The notes beneath the pieces were generated by a model, which saw only the letters and a program-made list of their open reading frames with translations, did no database searches and had not been told where the DNA came from. A stretch of DNA of 64,000 nt from Microbispora corallina (lineage in GTDB: Bacteria; Actinomycetota; Actinomycetes; Streptosporangiales; Streptosporangiaceae), in contig NZ_BOOC01000027.1 in the NCBI RefSeq assembly GCF_016863035.1, positions 1 to 64,000 of the forward strand, in the 5' to 3' direction. Shown here in pieces: positions 1 through 7,401 of the stretch (its first letter is position 1; each line of letters starts with the position of its first letter). The translations under genes and the position numbers were made by a program.

Positions 1-385
1 CCGGATCGGCCAGCACCTCGCGCCCGTCGGCGTAGCTGACGAAGACCCGGTCGTAGCCGTTGACGTCGATGTTCTCGATCTCGGTGTCGTCCAGGAGGGG
101 CTGGAGGCGGCCGACGCCGAACAGGGCGGCATGGATGCCGCCCGCCAGGGCCTCCTCCTCCTCCGCCGTCGGCGGGGTGCGCCCGACGCCGATCTCGTTG
201 CGGGCGTGCTCCTCCAGCACCTGCGCGATCAGCGCGCGGGCGAACTGCCGCTCGTCCTCCCCCGTCATCGGGGGCAGCCCGCTCGCCTGGTCCAGCCGCC
301 GCTGATGGGCCAGCCGGTCGCCGACCTCCTGCCGGAACCGCTTCACCAGCCCGTGGTCGATCTTCACGCGCCCGTCCCGGCTCAT
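1..385 (-). CDS. CpaF/TadA-family secretion ATPase, N-terminal part
   Basis: Only the first 128 or so residues lie in the window; the gene runs off the left edge. The ATG at 385 shares an ATGA with the stop of the CpaE-like gene upstream, so the two are translationally coupled. The visible part is the helical N-terminal region followed by the start of the beta-rich domain (EIENIDVNGYDRVFV), which is typical of CpaF/TadA type II/IV secretion ATPases. Family knowledge: these hexameric cytoplasmic ATPases power assembly of Flp/Tad pili. The Walker motifs are outside the window, so catalytic integrity cannot be judged. The order CpaB-like, CpaE-like, CpaF is the usual actinomycete tad order. Confidence 0.85.
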   Translation of the reverse strand, partial: MSRDGRVKIDHGLVKRFRQEVGDRLAHQRRLDQASGLPPMTGEDERQFARALIAQVLEEHARNEIGVGRTPPTAEEEEALAGGIHAALFGVGRLQPLLDDTEIENIDVNGYDRVFVSYADGREVLADP

Positions 386-1170
386 CGGACGGCCTCCGGG
401 GCGGGGGCCGGCCGGGGGACGCGCGACAGCAGCGTGGCGGCGACCTCGCGGGCCGAGCGGATCAGCAGCGTGCGGTCGAGCCGCCCGCCCCATTCGCCGC
501 GCAGCAGGTCGGCGCCCTTGACGTCGTACGCGAGCCCGCCGAGCACCACGTCCGGCAGCCCGGCGCCCTGCATGACCCGCCGCACCTCGGCGAGCGACCT
601 GCCGTACTCGCGCTGCTCCGCGATCACCACGATCCCGATCTCCGGGGGCCTGCGGCTGCGCTCGCCCAGCGCGCGGCCGAGCGTGACCACCCGCTCCCGC
701 AGGTGGGCGACCTGCTCCAGGGTCGGCCGGGCGAACAGCACGACGGCGTCCGCCTGAGCCAGCAGGTCGACGATCTCCGGGTTGGAGCCGATGCGGCCGC
801 AGTCGGCCAGCACGTCGGCCGGCATGCCCTTGAGCGCCTGCCCGAGCGGCTCCCACAGCCAGGTCAGGCCGGCCGCCTGCTCCGCGCCGTTGATGCCGAC
901 GAGCACCTCCAGCCCGCCGACGAGCTCCTGGGTGTGCTCCCTGATCTGCTCGGGCCGCAGGCCGCGGCGCGCGGTCGCGCCCAGGCTGAGCAGGCCGCGC
1001 GCCGGGTTGAGCGGCGACCCGCCCTCCCCCGGCAGGCGGTACGCGAGGTCGCCGCCGGCCGTGTCGCACTCGGCCACCATCACGGCGCGCGGCCACACGG
1101 CGCCCAGCGCGACGGCCGCGGTGGTGACGCCGGGCGCCCCCTTGTCGGCGGCCAGCGCGATCAGCGCCAT
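382..1170 (-). CDS. CpaE/MinD-like pilus-assembly ATPase homologue
   Basis: 262 aa. It starts MALIALAADKGAPGVTTAA, the fold start of a ParA/MinD/CpaE P-loop protein. The deviant Walker A expected as KGGxGKT reads KGAPGVTT here, so the second lysine is replaced by valine and ATP hydrolysis may be weak or lost. A receiver-like N-terminal domain, common in proteobacterial CpaE, is absent. Family role: CpaE-type proteins help localise Tad pilus assembly at the membrane. It begins 1 nt after the CpaB-like stop and overlaps cpaF by 4 nt, so the three form one operon. The role rests on context and fold rather than on measured activity. Confidence 0.75.
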   Translation of the reverse strand: MALIALAADKGAPGVTTAAVALGAVWPRAVMVAECDTAGGDLAYRLPGEGGSPLNPARGLLSLGATARRGLRPEQIREHTQELVGGLEVLVGINGAEQAAGLTWLWEPLGQALKGMPADVLADCGRIGSNPEIVDLLAQADAVVLFARPTLEQVAHLRERVVTLGRALGERSRRPPEIGIVVIAEQREYGRSLAEVRRVMQGAGLPDVVLGGLAYDVKGADLLRGEWGGRLDRTLLIRSAREVAATLLSRVPRPAPAPEAVR

Positions 1171-1171
1171 G

Positions 1172-2098
1172 TCAGCCCTGCCCGTCCACGAGGCCGCCGG
1201 GGGTGGCGCTCGCCTTCGAGGTGGGCTTGGCGGTGGTCGCCCGTGACGTGGGCTGCGTGGGCTGGCCGGTCGGCTGGTTCACCGCCGGGGGCGGCGTGGG
1301 CGGGGCCGTCTCCTTGCGCCTCTTGGCGGTCGCCGTCGGCTGCGCGCCCGGGCTGGCCGACGCCTCCGGCGACGGCGACACGTCCGCCTGCGTGGACGGC
1401 CCTGCCCCCGGCAGGTAGGCCAGCGCGATCCGGCCGGACGAGGCCCAGGCCGCGATGATGGGCGACGCGGTGTCGCTGACCACGACGGAGACGCTCACGT
1501 TGCCGCCGCCCGTCGTGGGGTCGGCCCCGCTGACGGAGTTCACCAGCGCGCTGTGCGCCAGCACCTTGGGCTGGCCCTCGCCGTTCTCTCCGGGCACGTA
1601 GATGACCTGCACCCGCTGGCCCGCCTCCAGGCCGGGCGGGACCTGGCCCGACTTGAGCGACAGGCCGACGACGGCCCGGCCGGGCACCAGCTCCGCCGAG
1701 CTGCTGCTGATCATGTTCTGGTTCAGCAGCGTCCCCGGCACCAGGTCGACGGCCGCGTAGTAGCGGGTCATCTCCTGCGCCGCCGACCAGTAGACGAAGC
1801 CCGGCCCGTCCTGGGCGATCTGGACCTCCTTGAGCGCGGACAGCGGGATGAGCTGGCCGGCGCCCACGCGCTCCTTGATCTCGATGGCCGAGACGCGGTC
1901 GCCGCTGCGCAGGACCAGCGTCACGGTCAGCAGCGCGCCGCCGACGATGAGCAGCACGGCGAGCGCCGCGAGCGCCGGCTTGCGCTCCCTCGGAGAGACG
2001 GGGAGCCGCCGTGCCGGACCGGCCGGCTTCTGCGGCGTCTGATCGGCCAGCCGCTGCGCCTCCGGGCTGCGAAAAGGCGGTTGATCGGTGACCCTCAT
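1172..2098 (-). CDS. CpaB/RcpC-like SAF-domain membrane protein
   Basis: 308 aa. It has a basic N-terminal cytoplasmic part of about 40 residues and one membrane helix at about 42-64 (PALAALAVLLIVGGALLTVT). A SAF-type domain follows (VGAGQLIPLSALKEV, then LVPGTLLNQNMI and VGLSLKSGQVPPGLEAGQRV). The C-terminus is a low-complexity Ser/Pro/Thr/Ala tail from about residue 225. SAF domains of the CpaB/RcpC family act on the outer face of the membrane in Flp pilus assembly. It is the first gene of the minus-strand tad operon, and its promoter should lie in the AT-rich divergent region 2099-2331. Confidence 0.75.
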   Translation of the reverse strand: MRVTDQPPFRSPEAQRLADQTPQKPAGPARRLPVSPRERKPALAALAVLLIVGGALLTVTLVLRSGDRVSAIEIKERVGAGQLIPLSALKEVQIAQDGPGFVYWSAAQEMTRYYAAVDLVPGTLLNQNMISSSSAELVPGRAVVGLSLKSGQVPPGLEAGQRVQVIYVPGENGEGQPKVLAHSALVNSVSGADPTTGGGNVSVSVVVSDTASPIIAAWASSGRIALAYLPGAGPSTQADVSPSPEASASPGAQPTATAKRRKETAPPTPPPAVNQPTGQPTQPTSRATTAKPTSKASATPGGLVDGQG

Positions 2099-2331
2099 CA
2101 GCGGGACTCCAGAGTGGGGGACGCTGGTGACAAATCACGACAATAGCGAGACTGGACAACGCCGGTCACATCAAACTCCAGAGCAACATGGGTTTCGCGC
2201 CGTCTTCGCACGTCGAACGCCATATGACTTGATAATTGAAATTTCACCCTTTATAGGACGCCATCCTGACAAATCAGACAAACTGCGCAACTTGCTGTCT
2301 AAGCGATAGTGAAGGTGGCTATGCTGCGCCT
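2099..2331. promoter_or_regulatory. AT-rich divergent promoter region between tad genes and T7SS-like island
   Basis: 233 bp visibly richer in A+T than its surroundings, separating the minus-strand pilus operon from the plus-strand WXG-like operon. It contains two exact copies of TGACAAATCA (2128-2137 and 2267-2276), possibly a regulator site. A -10-like TATGCT at 2320-2325 lies 6 nt before the GTG at 2332, which fits a leaderless transcript. No credible ORF is seen here. Confidence 0.55.
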
Positions 2332-2628
2332 GTGGCGGAAGTGACGAATCCCCTGCACACCCACCTGACCCAGCTTCTGACCCGAGTTCAGCGAATTCAG
2401 GATGAACTCAAGGCGAAGATGGACAATCCCACCCAGAACATGGCCGGTGGCAAGGTGTGGACGAGCACCGCGGCCACGGAATGGAGTGGCCACCTGACCG
2501 GGCAGTGCGGCGCGTACAACAGCGCTGTGAACAGCCTCGACGACGAGCTGGTGGCGATGCTCGCCCGTACGCCGCAGAAGTGCTCGCCCGAGGAGGCCAA
2601 GCTCTGGCACATGGAGCTGGGCCGGTGA
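2332..2628 (+). CDS. Small WXG100-like helical protein
   Basis: 98 aa. Two amphipathic helical stretches flank a turn reading VWTSTAATEW, resembling the W-x-G turn of WXG100/Esx proteins, with Ser in place of Gly. No signal peptide or membrane segment is present. Esx-like proteins are small secreted or chaperone-like partners of type VII secretion substrates. The GTG start at 2332 follows a TATGCT -10 by 6 nt and has no Shine-Dalgarno, so translation is probably leaderless. It is the first gene of the island, 6 nt upstream of the 645-aa gene. The exact family is unassigned. Confidence 0.7.
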   Translation: MAEVTNPLHTHLTQLLTRVQRIQDELKAKMDNPTQNMAGGKVWTSTAATEWSGHLTGQCGAYNSAVNSLDDELVAMLARTPQKCSPEEAKLWHMELGR

Positions 2629-2634
2629 GCCCGC

Positions 2635-4572
2635 ATGGGTGAGTTCGTCGGCCTCAACCCCGATGGCGCCCGCCGTCTGTGCGCCACGATGGGCGACGTG
2701 CTGGGCCGGGTGCCCGGGCTGAAGAAGGCCCTCGCCGACGGCATCGCGGAGGCCGGGACCGACTACCCGTCCACGGCCCGGGGCGCCGAGGTGCTCGACA
2801 GGTCCGGCTCGTTCCTGACCGACTCCCGGCGCGACCTCACCTGGCGGATCCAGACCATCACCTCGGTGCCGGGCAACACCCGGGTGGGTGAGGACTTCCG
2901 GACCGCCACCTTCGTCTTCCAGGGTCCCGACCAGGCCCGCGACGCCGGCGCCGAGGCGGGCCGGCGGCTCAAGGAGGCGTACGAGGCCTACCAGAAGGAC
3001 GGCACCCGGCAGAGCTGGGAGACGGTCATGGCGGCCCTGGAGGCGGCCACCGCGACGGGCGACCCGGAGTACGCCGCCGGGTTCCTCAACGGGGCGACCC
3101 CGGCGGCCGTCCGCGGCGTCTTCTTCGCCTGGATCGACGGCAACACCGACCCCCAGTCCCTCGGGCTGAAGCCGGACGACCTCGAGCGCTTCAAGACGGA
3201 GATGGGGCCGCTGATCCAGGCGTTCGCCTCGGCGGACGCGGCCGGCCTCGCTACGGCGACGCACAAGTTCCTGGTCGAGCACGGCTCCCCCGACCTGATC
3301 TCGGCGCTGCTCGCCGCCGCGCCGCAGTCGACGTCGTTCGTCGTGGACGCGGGGCAGTACCTGCTGTGGGCCGCCACGACCACCGGGGGGCGCTCCGGCG
3401 GCAACTGGCGGCTGCGCTGGTTCCTGCAGGGCGTCGCGGAGAACCCGGACGCCCTCCAGCAGCTGCTGGCGAAGGACCCGCAGAACGCCGAGCTGCTCCT
3501 GCGCCCCGACGTCAGCGGCGACCACGTGACGCCGGAGGTGCACGCGCTGCTCGTGAAGGCGCTGGAGAACGCGCTCGCCCCCGGCGCGGGGCCCGAAGCC
3601 CGGCGCCGCGCCGCGTTCTACAACGTCACCAAGGTGTACGCCGACCGGGCGGGCTGGGGGATGCTCGGCGACGACCCCGAGCTCAAGGCCGTCTTCGTGA
3701 CCGCCCTGCAGCGGGAGCTCGACGACCCGGCGACGGGGAAGACCTCCTTCCAGGAGGTGGCGAAGATCTTCTCCCACAGCGGGAAGCCGCCCTCCATCCT
3801 CAAGGACGAGCAGGTCAACCACATCTTCACCGACCACCTCAAGGCGTACCTGCCGGAGATTTCGCGGCTGCAGGCGTGGCGGCACGACCCGAAGCTGTCC
3901 GGCATGGACCCCGGCGCGGGCTGGGACGCCGCGCTGAGCGAGGACGACCTGGCGAACCTGTTCGCCGGGGTGTTCCAGCGCCGGGAGAGCGTCGACGCCG
4001 TGATGGACGCCTTCCGCGGATACCTGTCCACCGTGGACGTCGGCGGCGGGAACCTCGACGACCCGAAGGACCGGGAGAAGTTCACGCTGGCCATGGCGCA
4101 GGCGGCCGGACTGGGCGGTCTCATGGTCAGCGCCGTGCACGAGCTCGACATGAACGCCGAGGCGCAGCGCAGGCTGACGGTCGAGATGATGATCCTCCCG
4201 ATCGACCTGACCATCGGCAGGCTGGGCAAGCTCGTGCCGGGCGAGGTCACCAGCACGATGTGGAAGAACCTCCTCGAGGACGCGCTGAAGTGGCCGGTCA
4301 CCGGACGGCTGGCCAAGGACCTCGACAGCGACGACGGCTTCTTCGCCAGCCTGCCGCTCGTCGGCGGCCTGTTCCGGCACGGCAACGAGAACGGCGAGGC
4401 GAGCGACCTCGCGAAGGCGCTCGCGGACGAGCAGCTCGCCCGGTACAAGCAGCGCCTCGCCGACGCGGGGAAGCCGCCGCTCAGCGCCGCCGACGAGGTC
4501 CTGCTGCTCAACGCGATCCAGGGCTTCTACTTCGAGCCCGTGCTGGACGCGCTGAAGAAGAGAGGCGGGTGA
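2635..4572 (+). CDS. Large helical T7SS-associated protein of unknown function
   Basis: 645 aa, nearly all predicted helical, with no signal peptide. The N-terminal 100 residues (MGEFVGLNPDGARRL) look like an Esx/LXG-type helical hairpin. The middle is a long helical body with repeated DPE/KDP-type turns. A hydrophobic patch near residues 500-520 (AQAAGLGGLMVSAV and MMILPIDLTIG) recalls the pre-toxin region of the next large gene. No toxin-like C-terminal domain is recognisable. Its length and style match the 606-aa toxin two genes downstream, so it may be a companion structural protein or a toxin that lost its tip. It is operonic with its neighbours (6 nt and 3 nt gaps). The function is not known to me. 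Confidence 0.7.
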   Translation: MGEFVGLNPDGARRLCATMGDVLGRVPGLKKALADGIAEAGTDYPSTARGAEVLDRSGSFLTDSRRDLTWRIQTITSVPGNTRVGEDFRTATFVFQGPDQARDAGAEAGRRLKEAYEAYQKDGTRQSWETVMAALEAATATGDPEYAAGFLNGATPAAVRGVFFAWIDGNTDPQSLGLKPDDLERFKTEMGPLIQAFASADAAGLATATHKFLVEHGSPDLISALLAAAPQSTSFVVDAGQYLLWAATTTGGRSGGNWRLRWFLQGVAENPDALQQLLAKDPQNAELLLRPDVSGDHVTPEVHALLVKALENALAPGAGPEARRRAAFYNVTKVYADRAGWGMLGDDPELKAVFVTALQRELDDPATGKTSFQEVAKIFSHSGKPPSILKDEQVNHIFTDHLKAYLPEISRLQAWRHDPKLSGMDPGAGWDAALSEDDLANLFAGVFQRRESVDAVMDAFRGYLSTVDVGGGNLDDPKDREKFTLAMAQAAGLGGLMVSAVHELDMNAEAQRRLTVEMMILPIDLTIGRLGKLVPGEVTSTMWKNLLEDALKWPVTGRLAKDLDSDDGFFASLPLVGGLFRHGNENGEASDLAKALADEQLARYKQRLADAGKPPLSAADEVLLLNAIQGFYFEPVLDALKKRGG

Positions 4573-4575
4573 CCC

Positions 4576-4884
4576 GTGGCCCTCCCCCACGACGACCAGG
4601 GCCCGAGCCGGGCCGCGCTGCTGCGGCAGGCCGAGGACAAGGAGCGGCTCGCGACGCGCTTCGACGGCTGGGCCAAGGACCTCGACGGGCTGCTCGCGCA
4701 GGTGACCGTGACGTCCGGGGGCAGGGACGTGTGGACCGGCCCGGCCGCCGACCGGTTCAGCGGCGGGGTGCGGGAGCGCCGGGCCGAGACGGCCGCGCTC
4801 GCCGGGGACTGCCGGACGGCCGCCGCGAACCTGCGCGGCTCGGCCGCCAGGCTCAGGGAGGACGCGAAGAAGGCCCCGGCATGA
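4576..4884 (+). CDS. WXG100-like small protein
   Basis: 102 aa. A helix-turn-helix hairpin has the turn DVWTGPAADRF at about residues 52-62, a good W-x-G motif in the WTGPAA form common in actinomycete WXG100-like proteins. No signal peptide, as expected for a T7SS substrate. The GTG at 4576 lies 3 nt after the previous stop. It precedes the large toxin-like gene, the position in which a small helical partner is normally encoded before its effector. It is probably a targeting factor or chaperone for the 606-aa protein. Confidence 0.75.
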   Translation: MALPHDDQGPSRAALLRQAEDKERLATRFDGWAKDLDGLLAQVTVTSGGRDVWTGPAADRFSGGVRERRAETAALAGDCRTAAANLRGSAARLREDAKKAPA

Positions 4885-4909
4885 CCGGGTCCGCACATGG
4901 CCGGATGGC

Positions 4910-4915
4910 TATGCT
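4910..4915 (+). promoter_or_regulatory. Candidate -10 box before the toxin gene
   Basis: TATGCT within TGGCTATGCT, an exact 10-base copy of the sequence before the first gene of the island (2316-2325). No good -35 is seen. If it is active, the transcript would start near the ATG at 4925, which opens a 38-codon ORF ending in TGATG at 5039-5043. Confidence 0.35.
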
Positions 4916-4986
4916 TCTCCGCACATGGCACGGGGAGTCGGGGGTTTCGTCAAGGCCGGAACGCGAGCGACTGGGGGTGCGCAGCG

Positions 4987-6807
4987 GTGGCACCGCGTGA
5001 CGACGACGGCCAGCAGTTCGCCGGGATCGACCCGGCGCTGATGCGCGCGATGATCAAGGATCTGGAGAGCGCGAAGAACCTGATCGACAGCCGCATACCC
5101 GGGCTGAAGTCGGAGTTCGAGCGGGTGGGCCTGTCGACCAAGCCGGTGACGACGCTGACCGGGGTGGCCTCGTGGGTGGGCGGCGAGCTGCCGATGCTGA
5201 ACCGCCGCCAGGCGATGGCCGAGCAACTGCTCAAGGAGAACAGCCAGTACGGCTTCACCTCGCCGATGGTGCAGACCGAGTGGGGCGGCCTGTTCTCCAG
5301 CAAGGCCGAGGCCCAGGCCAAGGCGAAGGAGCTGGCCGGGAAGTACGAGAAGCCCGGCGGATTCCCGGACGACGTCTGGGACCAGATCATCAAATATCAG
5401 AACGACCCCGACTTCGCGGAGGCGTTCCTCAAGGCCCTCGGGCCGGAGGAGGCCGCCTGGATCGCCGGCCGCCTGCGCACCTGGGACGAGCCGAAGCACG
5501 AGGAGCGCCTCCAGGCGTTCGCCACCCTCATGGGCGTGGCGAGCCACCGGGGCGTCATCGACGCCGCCTGGATCGACAAGTTCGGGACCGACGGGCAGGG
5601 GCCCGACCTCTACACGCTCGCCGCGGTGATCCAGCACGGCGTCTGGGACACCAAGACGCTCGTCGCCATCGGCGAGCGGGCGCTGAAGCTCGGCCAGCTC
5701 GGCGGGGGCGACTACCTGACCGCCCAGATCCTCGACGGGATCTCCCGCAACCCCCTCGCGGCCCACCAGCTCTACAGCGACAACTTCGATCTGATCAACT
5801 CGATGGCGTACGGGAAGCTCCCCGGCTGGGTCAACACGAAGGACCCCAAGCTCGGCGACCCGCTGGGCCGGTTCATGAAGGCGGCCACGGTCGACGCGGC
5901 CGAGGTGTTCGAGCGCGGCCGCCCGCCGGGCGACCAGACGTGGGTCAACCCCGCCGACCAGCTCGCCATGCGGCTGTTCCAGACCGTGGGCACCCATCCC
6001 GACGAGCGCTTCGCCTTCCCCGGCGTCGAGAACGCCTTCGTCGACATCGTCCAGACGTTCTTCAAGGGCACCTACACGGAGAACCTGCTGCCCGAGGGCG
6101 GCCTCGGCTGGTACGACGCGGTCCAGCTCTGCGCCGACCTCGCCGGGATCTTCGACCCGACGCCCATCTCGGACGGCGTGTCCGGCCTGATGTCGCTCGG
6201 CCAGGGCGACTGGAAGGGCGCGCTGCTGTCGATGGCGGCGATGATCCCCTACTTCGGGGACGCCGCGGCCAAGCCCGTCAAGACGTTCCTGAAGCTGATC
6301 AAGGCGTTCCCCGCGCTGAAGGTCTTCTTCAAGGTCCCCGAGGACGCCATCGGCGACCTCAGCAAACTGGAGCAGTACGTCGAGGCGATCACGAAGGGCT
6401 TCGACGAGCTGAAGAACACGCTCAAGGTCGTCCTGAAGCACAGCCCGACGCGCCTCCTCGACGCCCTCGGCGTGGTCAACCGGCTGCACACCGACGCCGA
6501 GAAGATCTACGCGCGCTACCCGCGGTGGGCCGAGAAGGCCGAGAAACTCAACCTCCCGACCGACGGGCCGGTGCCGTTCGTCCCGCCCAAGAACTGGGAC
6601 GTCAGGAACCCGCAGAAGGACGTGCTCAACGGCCGTGAGGGCTTCGTCGACGCCTACGGGAACGTCTGGCACAAGGGGCCCGGCAGGGGCGGCCAGCCGT
6701 ACGAGTGGGACGTGCAGGTCAGGGGCCAGGGCGGCATCTCCGTCCTGACCGGGGACGGCAGCCACCTGAACGTCGAGTGGGGAACGGGAAGGGTCACACA
6801 CGGATGA
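4987..6807 (+). CDS. Putative T7SS-type polymorphic toxin
   Basis: 606 aa from the GTG at 4987, chosen because of a G-rich Shine-Dalgarno (GGGGG) upstream; an in-frame ATG at 5041 is an alternative. N-terminal helical region about 1-110 (DPALMRAMIKDLESAKNLI) and a long helical body follow. A pre-toxin segment around residues 395-425 contains GDWKGALLSMAAMIPYFGDA, close to the PT-TG-like regions that precede toxin domains. The tip at about 548-606 has GFVDAYGNVW, EWDVQ (573-577), HLNV (from 593) and a terminal RVTHG, resembling polymorphic toxin type 17 (predicted nuclease). The domain assignment is from memory of the family pattern. The stop overlaps the next ATG, as expected for a toxin and its immunity gene. 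Confidence 0.7.
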   Translation: MAPRDDDGQQFAGIDPALMRAMIKDLESAKNLIDSRIPGLKSEFERVGLSTKPVTTLTGVASWVGGELPMLNRRQAMAEQLLKENSQYGFTSPMVQTEWGGLFSSKAEAQAKAKELAGKYEKPGGFPDDVWDQIIKYQNDPDFAEAFLKALGPEEAAWIAGRLRTWDEPKHEERLQAFATLMGVASHRGVIDAAWIDKFGTDGQGPDLYTLAAVIQHGVWDTKTLVAIGERALKLGQLGGGDYLTAQILDGISRNPLAAHQLYSDNFDLINSMAYGKLPGWVNTKDPKLGDPLGRFMKAATVDAAEVFERGRPPGDQTWVNPADQLAMRLFQTVGTHPDERFAFPGVENAFVDIVQTFFKGTYTENLLPEGGLGWYDAVQLCADLAGIFDPTPISDGVSGLMSLGQGDWKGALLSMAAMIPYFGDAAAKPVKTFLKLIKAFPALKVFFKVPEDAIGDLSKLEQYVEAITKGFDELKNTLKVVLKHSPTRLLDALGVVNRLHTDAEKIYARYPRWAEKAEKLNLPTDGPVPFVPPKNWDVRNPQKDVLNGREGFVDAYGNVWHKGPGRGGQPYEWDVQVRGQGGISVLTGDGSHLNVEWGTGRVTHG

Positions 6808-7364
6808 GCAGGCGAGCCGGCGTCACGGTCGTGGCCAGGACGGACGGCCCGGCCGGGACGGCCGCGGCGTTCGACCGGGTCCTTGAGGCGCTCGGCGTCT
6901 CCCCCGCCGACCGGGGAGAGCCCGAGCCGTACGAGTGGAAGATGCCGGGCTGCTGGCTCAACGCCGCGGTGCTCGGCGAGTTCCCCGGCGACGACGCCCG
7001 CGCCGTGGTCGCCGCGCTGGCCGCCCGTCTGCCGTTCACCGGCTGGCACCACGGCGGCGACGAGGACGCCGCCGACGCCGTATGGGACTCCCGCACGCAC
7101 GAGGCGGCGCACGCCGGCGACACCGCCGACGCGTCCCGCACGGATGAGGCGGCGAATCGGGCCGGCGAGGCGGAGGCCGTCGATCCGCTCGACGACGTGG
7201 TGTGGGTCCTCATCGAGGCCGGGCCCGCGCCCGGCCCGTCGGCCGAGCCCGCGGCCACCGAGGCGCTCGTCCCGCTCGTGCCCGACGACCTGTCCCCGTC
7301 CGCGGCGGCCGAGCTCGCCGGCCTGCTGAACGAGGACGAGCCGCCCGTACGCCGGACCCCCTGA
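6804..7364 (+). CDS. Candidate immunity protein for the upstream toxin
   Basis: 186 aa, acidic, no signal peptide or membrane helix, so cytoplasmic. It starts at ATG 6804 with a 4-nt ATGA overlap with the toxin stop, which would keep the two products co-translated. About the first 85 residues look like a compact alpha/beta domain (VTVVARTDGPAGTAAAFDRV). An Ala/Asp/Glu-rich linker and a short second segment (DDVVWVLIEAG) follow. I do not recognise a family. The immunity role is inferred only from position, coupling, acidity and small size. It could instead be a secretion chaperone. Confidence 0.6.
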   Translation: MSRRAGVTVVARTDGPAGTAAAFDRVLEALGVSPADRGEPEPYEWKMPGCWLNAAVLGEFPGDDARAVVAALAARLPFTGWHHGGDEDAADAVWDSRTHEAAHAGDTADASRTDEAANRAGEAEAVDPLDDVVWVLIEAGPAPGPSAEPAATEALVPLVPDDLSPSAAAELAGLLNEDEPPVRRTP

Positions 7365-7401
7365 CGCGGCTCCCCCGCCCCCCACCCCCGAGGAAGACGA
7401 C

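Noticed and set aside
2299-4896. 865-codon open frame on the minus strand opposite the T7SS-like genes
   Set aside because: Arg/Val/Gly/Pro-rich with no domain. It mirrors the codon pattern of the real plus-strand genes, as is usual in very high-GC DNA.
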